DNA from: CAZSVE01 sp964610175
GTDB lineage: Bacteria; Pseudomonadota; Gammaproteobacteria; HK1
Assembly: GCA_964610175.1 (NCBI GenBank)
Contig: CAZSVE010000068.1
Span: 1 to 16,925, forward strand
DNA: 16,925 bases
Direction: 5' to 3'
A program made the translations under genes and the position numbers. The notes beneath the pieces were generated by a model. It was not told where the DNA came from and ran no database searches. It worked only from the letters and a program-made list of their open reading frames with translations. Below are positions 14,407-16,925 of this stretch, piece after piece; the first letter of the stretch is position 1, and each line of letters starts with the position of its first letter.

Positions 14407-15625
14407 TGACATGAAACGAACATTGATCGCACCTCTGGTTGTCCTTGCCATCAGCGCCATTACCGGAGGGCTATTGATAGCCACCGCTCCCGACGCCAAA
14501 CGCCGTATTCCTCCACCACTGCCACCAGCCGTCGAGGCAACTTCCCTTCGAACCCAGGACTACACGGTCATCATTACCACCCGTGGCACGGTTTCGCCAC
14601 GCACGCAAAGTACCTTGGTGGCGGAAGTATCGGGGCGCATCACCAGTGTCTCACCCAAGTTTCGCGCCGGCGGGTTTTTCGAAACCGGCAATGTCCTACT
14701 CACCATAGACTCTCGCGATTACGAAAATACGGTAACGATCATGCGTGCCGAGCTGGCCCAGGCACGCTTCATCCTGAAAGAGGAAGAGGCCCGCGTAAAC
14801 CAGGCGCAAATCGACTGGAAACGGCTTGGTGGCGACCAGCGACCCAGTGATCTGGTGTTACGCAAACCACAACTCGCCAGCCGGCAGGCCTCCGTGGCAG
14901 CCGCCCAGGCACGATTGTACCAGGCCGAACTGGACCTCGAACGCACACGTATCACTGCACCCTATGCCGGTCGTGTCCTGGAAAAACTCGTCGATGTCGG
15001 CCAGCATGTCTCTGCCGGTACTGTCCTTGCCTCCCTATACGCCGTGGACTATGTGGAAATCCGCCTGCCGCTCAGCGACGAACAACTCGCCTTCGTGGAT
15101 CTACCCGAGGCGTATCGTGACCAATCCCTCTCGGCACCTTCCACGCGCCCCCAACAAAAACCGGGGCCGCTCGTTACCGTATCTACCCGAATCGGTCGCA
15201 ATCACCACCGTTGGGTAGGCAATATCGTGCGCGCCGAAGGCGCCATCGATATCGAAAGTCGACAGTTATTCGTCATCGCGCAGATCGACAATCCCTATGC
15301 CCGTCAAGGCGGCCGCCCACCCCTCAAGGTGGGTCGATTCGTCAAGGCCGAGATCCGGGGACGTACCCTCCGGGGGGTATTCGTGGTTCCCTCCATTGCG
15401 GTGCGGGTTGGCGATGAGGTTTGGGTAATCGATGATGACAAGCGCCTGGAACGACGCCGGGTAGAGGTTCTCTGGCGGGATGGGGAGCACGTCGTCATCG
15501 GGAAGGGACTTCGCGATGGTGAGTCTCTGGTGATAACGGCCCTACCCCATGGGGTAACCGGCACTGCAGTCACCATCGTCCATGGGGACGAGGAAACCCG
15601 GAAAAGAGAACCGAAATCGGAGTAG
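14381..15625 (+). CDS. RND efflux periplasmic adaptor (membrane fusion protein)
   Basis: 414 residues. A membrane anchor lies near 14-34 (LIAPLVVLAISAITGGLLIA). It is followed by the HlyD-type barrel-sandwich half VAEVSGRITSVSPKF and GNVLLTIDSRDYE. The alpha hairpin (about 115-190) is rich in Ala, Gln and Glu. The second lipoyl half is TRITAPYAGRVLEKLVDVGQHVSAG, then a beta-barrel domain with VEIRLPLSDEQLAFVDLP, and a membrane-proximal end with VPSIAVRVGDEVWVI and GLRDGESLVIT. Such adaptors link an inner-membrane RND pump to an outer-membrane channel. No pump gene follows; the next DNA is a decayed hicAB on the other strand. The ATG at 14411 is an alternative start that still keeps the anchor. 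It may be co-transcribed with purF. Confidence 0.9.
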   Translation: MDKASRRLSDMKRTLIAPLVVLAISAITGGLLIATAPDAKRRIPPPLPPAVEATSLRTQDYTVIITTRGTVSPRTQSTLVAEVSGRITSVSPKFRAGGFFETGNVLLTIDSRDYENTVTIMRAELAQARFILKEEEARVNQAQIDWKRLGGDQRPSDLVLRKPQLASRQASVAAAQARLYQAELDLERTRITAPYAGRVLEKLVDVGQHVSAGTVLASLYAVDYVEIRLPLSDEQLAFVDLPEAYRDQSLSAPSTRPQQKPGPLVTVSTRIGRNHHRWVGNIVRAEGAIDIESRQLFVIAQIDNPYARQGGRPPLKVGRFVKAEIRGRTLRGVFVVPSIAVRVGDEVWVIDDDKRLERRRVEVLWRDGEHVVIGKGLRDGESLVITALPHGVTGTAVTIVHGDEETRKREPKSE

Positions 15626-15699
15626 GAAATAAAGGGGGTTACATAATCGATATGGGCAGCATTTCATCCCATCGCACCATGTATGAAGCCTTGCATCCT

Positions 15700-15915
15700 T
15701 TCCGGACGCTTGCCTATCGCCGGGAGTGGTAGTGGTTTGCCATCCTGTCTCATCATTACGATTCACTCCTCCACTATGTCGCAAAGTGCCGCATAGACCA
15801 GGGATGCATCGTCGCCGTGGCAACAGGGTCCGATAATCCCGGGACATTGCCCCACACAGTATTGGTCCTCCTCCGATCATTCGACGATCTTCGAATAATG
15901 GATGCCTTCTTTCGT
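15700..15915 (-). pseudogene. hicB: Decayed HicB-type antitoxin gene
   Basis: One minus-strand frame reads KEGIHYSKIVE, stop, SEEDQYCVGQCPGIIGPCC, HGDDASLVYAALCDIVEE, stop, IVMMRQDGKPLPLP. It matches the start and middle of HicB antitoxins, where tryptophan is expected at both stops (EWSEED and EEWI). Both TGA codons (15877-15879 and 15763-15765) are thus one base away from TGG. The start would be ATG at 15913-15915, but it reads ACG. The 3' part, where family members continue into SGKF..R and a ribbon-helix-helix or similar DNA-binding end, is not recognisable. Three independent lesions make this a pseudogene. Confidence 0.75.
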
Positions 15916-16119
15916 TGCTGCGACTCCGCAATCTTGGACCTTATTCCGCGTTCCCGGTAGGGTTTTGCGTCGTTGGCACGATTACCCCGAAATGGTGGCG
16001 CGCTGTCCGTTGGAGCGTTGGAAATTCCGATGGCTGCCCCGATAGCTGTCCTTGCCCCCTCGACAAATGAACCCTGCTTTTTGGAGATCGTGTATCAGTT
16101 CCCTTATTTTGCGGGGCAT
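15912..16119 (-). pseudogene. hicA: Frameshifted HicA-type toxin gene
   Basis: From ATG at 16119 the frame reads MPRKIRELIHDLQKAGFICR, then GSHRNFQRSNGQRATISG, and stops at TAA (15982-15984). This is the HicA double-stranded-RNA-binding-like fold of mRNA interferases, with the GSHR segment holding the catalytic histidine. Removing one G from the run GGGG (plus-strand cccc at 15985-15988) continues as NRANDAKPYRERGIRSKIAESQQ, the usual HicA C-terminus. HicA toxins are small (about 60-80 residues), and this would be about 68. The restored frame then lacks its stop because CGA replaces TGA at 15912-15914. It is inactive as written unless the frameshift is a sequence error. Confidence 0.72.
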
Positions 16120-16532
16120 TTCCAGTAACTTTGCCGATATTCTATCAATATGGCTAGCAAAGTTTCGCCTCGAATCGATGAAGCGTGATTCGGCATTACT
16201 ATGAACAAGGTGGTACCCAGGATTCCCCTGGCCATTGGCGGGGAAACTGTCGTTTCCCTCGATACCGAGGGAGAAGTCGAAAAGGTATCGCGCAACGACC
16301 CGACAAAGGTTGTCGTTCAGGTGAACGTTCAACGAGCGAACGCTACTGGTTCCCGAGGGCGCCCTCGACTTCTCATCCACGACACGAACCATCGAAATCC
16401 GCCGCTTGAACCAAAGATACCAAGCAAGGGGAGCATAACGTCGAATCAATATGGGCCGGATCCTTCGTTAAACTCCGAGGAACGGAACATCCAGCGAAGC
16501 CAATACGTTGTGCATCGACGAGCGCCGAGGGC
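16120..16532. other. Gap between hicA relic and Rpn-like gene
   Basis: Contains the dispersed element copy B (16156-16198). The rest has open frames on both strands (for example plus 16201-16539, 112 codons), but none has a ribosome binding site or a family I recognise. The minus frame upstream of hicA is also open. It may be more decayed accessory DNA. I cannot assign a function. Confidence 0.4.
16156..16198 (+). repeat. Dispersed palindromic element, copy B
   Basis: Same order of blocks as 151-197: AGCAAAGTTTCGCCTCGA, then a CGATGAAGCGTGATT block, then CGGCATTA. It is four bases shorter because one GATT is missing. Two transitions in the palindrome (CGAAGCTT to CAAAGTTT) weaken its symmetry. 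It lies just upstream of the decayed hicA gene. Confidence 0.6.
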
Positions 16533-16925
16533 TCACTGATCACCGAGCAGGCGGCGTATCGTCTGTTCGGAAAGTCCAACGGATGCGGCAATGACCTCGA
16601 TGGCCACCCCATTGTCATGGAAGGACTTGACGAGGATCTTCTTTTCCTCCTCATGCCGTTGCCGCTCTTCCTGGCGTCCTTCATCAAGCCCTTTCTCCTG
16701 CCCTTCCCGTTTGGCGTCGGCAACTCCCCGTCTGGCCTCGGCAGCTTCCTGTTTGGCTTCGGAAACTCCCCGTTTGGCCTCGGCAGCCTCCCGTTTGGCT
16801 TCGGCAGCTTCCTGTTTGGCCTCGGCAGCCTCCCGTTTGGCCTCGGCAGCTTCCCGTTGGGCCTCGGCAACTTCCTGTTTGGCCTCGGCAGCTTCCTGTC
16901 TGGCGTTCTCGATCACCCCCCATTC
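16533..16925 (-). CDS. C-terminal part of an Rpn/PD-(D/E)XK-type nuclease-transposase protein (partial)
   Basis: The frame is open to the window edge (EWG precedes the GTG at 16916), so the 5' part lies outside. What is visible is a long alanine- and glutamate-rich coiled coil of about ten heptads (AKREAAE type). It is followed by the charged linker GLDEGRQEERQRHEEEKK and a small helix-turn-helix-like end, SFHDNGVAIEVIAASVGLSEQTIRRLL. This last part is typical of the C-terminus of Rpn-family (recombination-promoting nuclease / putative transposase) proteins, whose catalytic PD-(D/E)XK domain is N-terminal. The catalytic domain is not visible, so activity cannot be judged. Other proteins with the same C-terminal tail are possible. 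Confidence 0.7.
   Translation of the reverse strand, partial: EWGVIENARQEAAEAKQEVAEAQREAAEAKREAAEAKQEAAEAKREAAEAKRGVSEAKQEAAEARRGVADAKREGQEKGLDEGRQEERQRHEEEKKILVKSFHDNGVAIEVIAASVGLSEQTIRRLLGDQ
16713..16901 (-). repeat. Nine tandem 21-bp repeats coding for heptads
   Basis: Nine consecutive 21-bp units (plus-strand type ggcctcggcagcttcctgtt plus one base) encode seven-residue coiled-coil repeats in the Rpn-like gene. Units differ by only a few bases. Because 21 is a multiple of three and the units lack stops, all three minus frames stay open here, which produces false long ORFs. Confidence 0.9.

Noticed and set aside
15652..15732. 26-codon plus-strand ORF after the adaptor, behind an AAAGGGGG stretch
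   Set aside because: The ribosome-site-like sequence is attractive, but the product is short and unlike an RND pump start, and the same DNA is read as the end of the hicB remnant on the other strand.
16713..16901. CRISPR-like array
   Set aside because: The units are directly adjacent, without unique spacers, and are in frame within a coding sequence.
16373..16923. Other long minus frames over the heptad array (PRPNGKL and GSCRGQT type repeats)
   Set aside because: They arise only because a 21-bp repeat without stops is read in the other two frames. The AKREAAE frame has coiled-coil logic and leads into a known C-terminal domain.
1..16925. tRNA, rRNA or tmRNA genes
   Set aside because: I saw no cloverleaf with TTCGA-type arms and CCA end, nor any conserved rRNA stretch, in the intergenic regions read by eye.

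Overview
The window is bacterial chromosome of gammaproteobacterial type. The evidence is the rpsP-rimM-trmD-rplS operon, a DciA (DUF721) gene beside lpxC, the cvpA-purF pair, UbiD of ubiquinone synthesis, and LpxC of lipid A synthesis, which implies an outer membrane. Base composition is near 50% GC, with AT-rich intergenic DNA. The species cannot be named from this sequence. Worn-down accessory DNA and repeated small hairpins resemble what is seen in genomes rich in mobile elements, such as those of some symbionts.

Layout. 1-2691, plus strand: a gltD gene with no gltB directly upstream, then moaB behind a highly structured leader. 2760-8464, minus strand: rpsP, rimM, trmD and rplS, then in the same direction an O6-alkylguanine-DNA alkyltransferase, a thioredoxin, ubiD and msrA. 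This joins translation genes to repair, redox and ubiquinone genes. 8465-9010 is an AT-rich divergent promoter region. 9011-9922 is lpxC on the plus strand, convergent with dciA on the minus strand (10093-10542). 10797-11777 is an isolated TRAP-type solute-binding protein gene, closed by a strong terminator. 12124-14322 holds cvpA and purF, followed at 14381-15625 by an RND-type membrane-fusion (adaptor) protein with no pump gene behind it. 15700-16119, minus strand, is a decayed hicAB toxin-antitoxin pair. 16533-16925, minus strand, is the C-terminal end of an Rpn/PD-(D/E)XK-type protein with a tandem heptad coiled coil, cut by the window edge.

The most interesting signals are outside the standard genes. 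(1) The moaB leader can form a terminator hairpin followed by T7, and competing hairpins that would break it. It also has GGTCC/GGACC arms placed so that one pairing would enclose the ribosome binding site. (2) The start of the adaptor gene has interleaved, mutually exclusive hairpins over the ribosome binding site and both candidate ATGs. (3) The hicAB relic can be reconstructed precisely: undoing one base change restores both the hicA stop and the hicB start as an ATGA overlap. (4) Small palindromic elements centred on GAA/TTC recur in five intergenic regions, some with changed arms that still pair. None of these could be tested by search or folding here.
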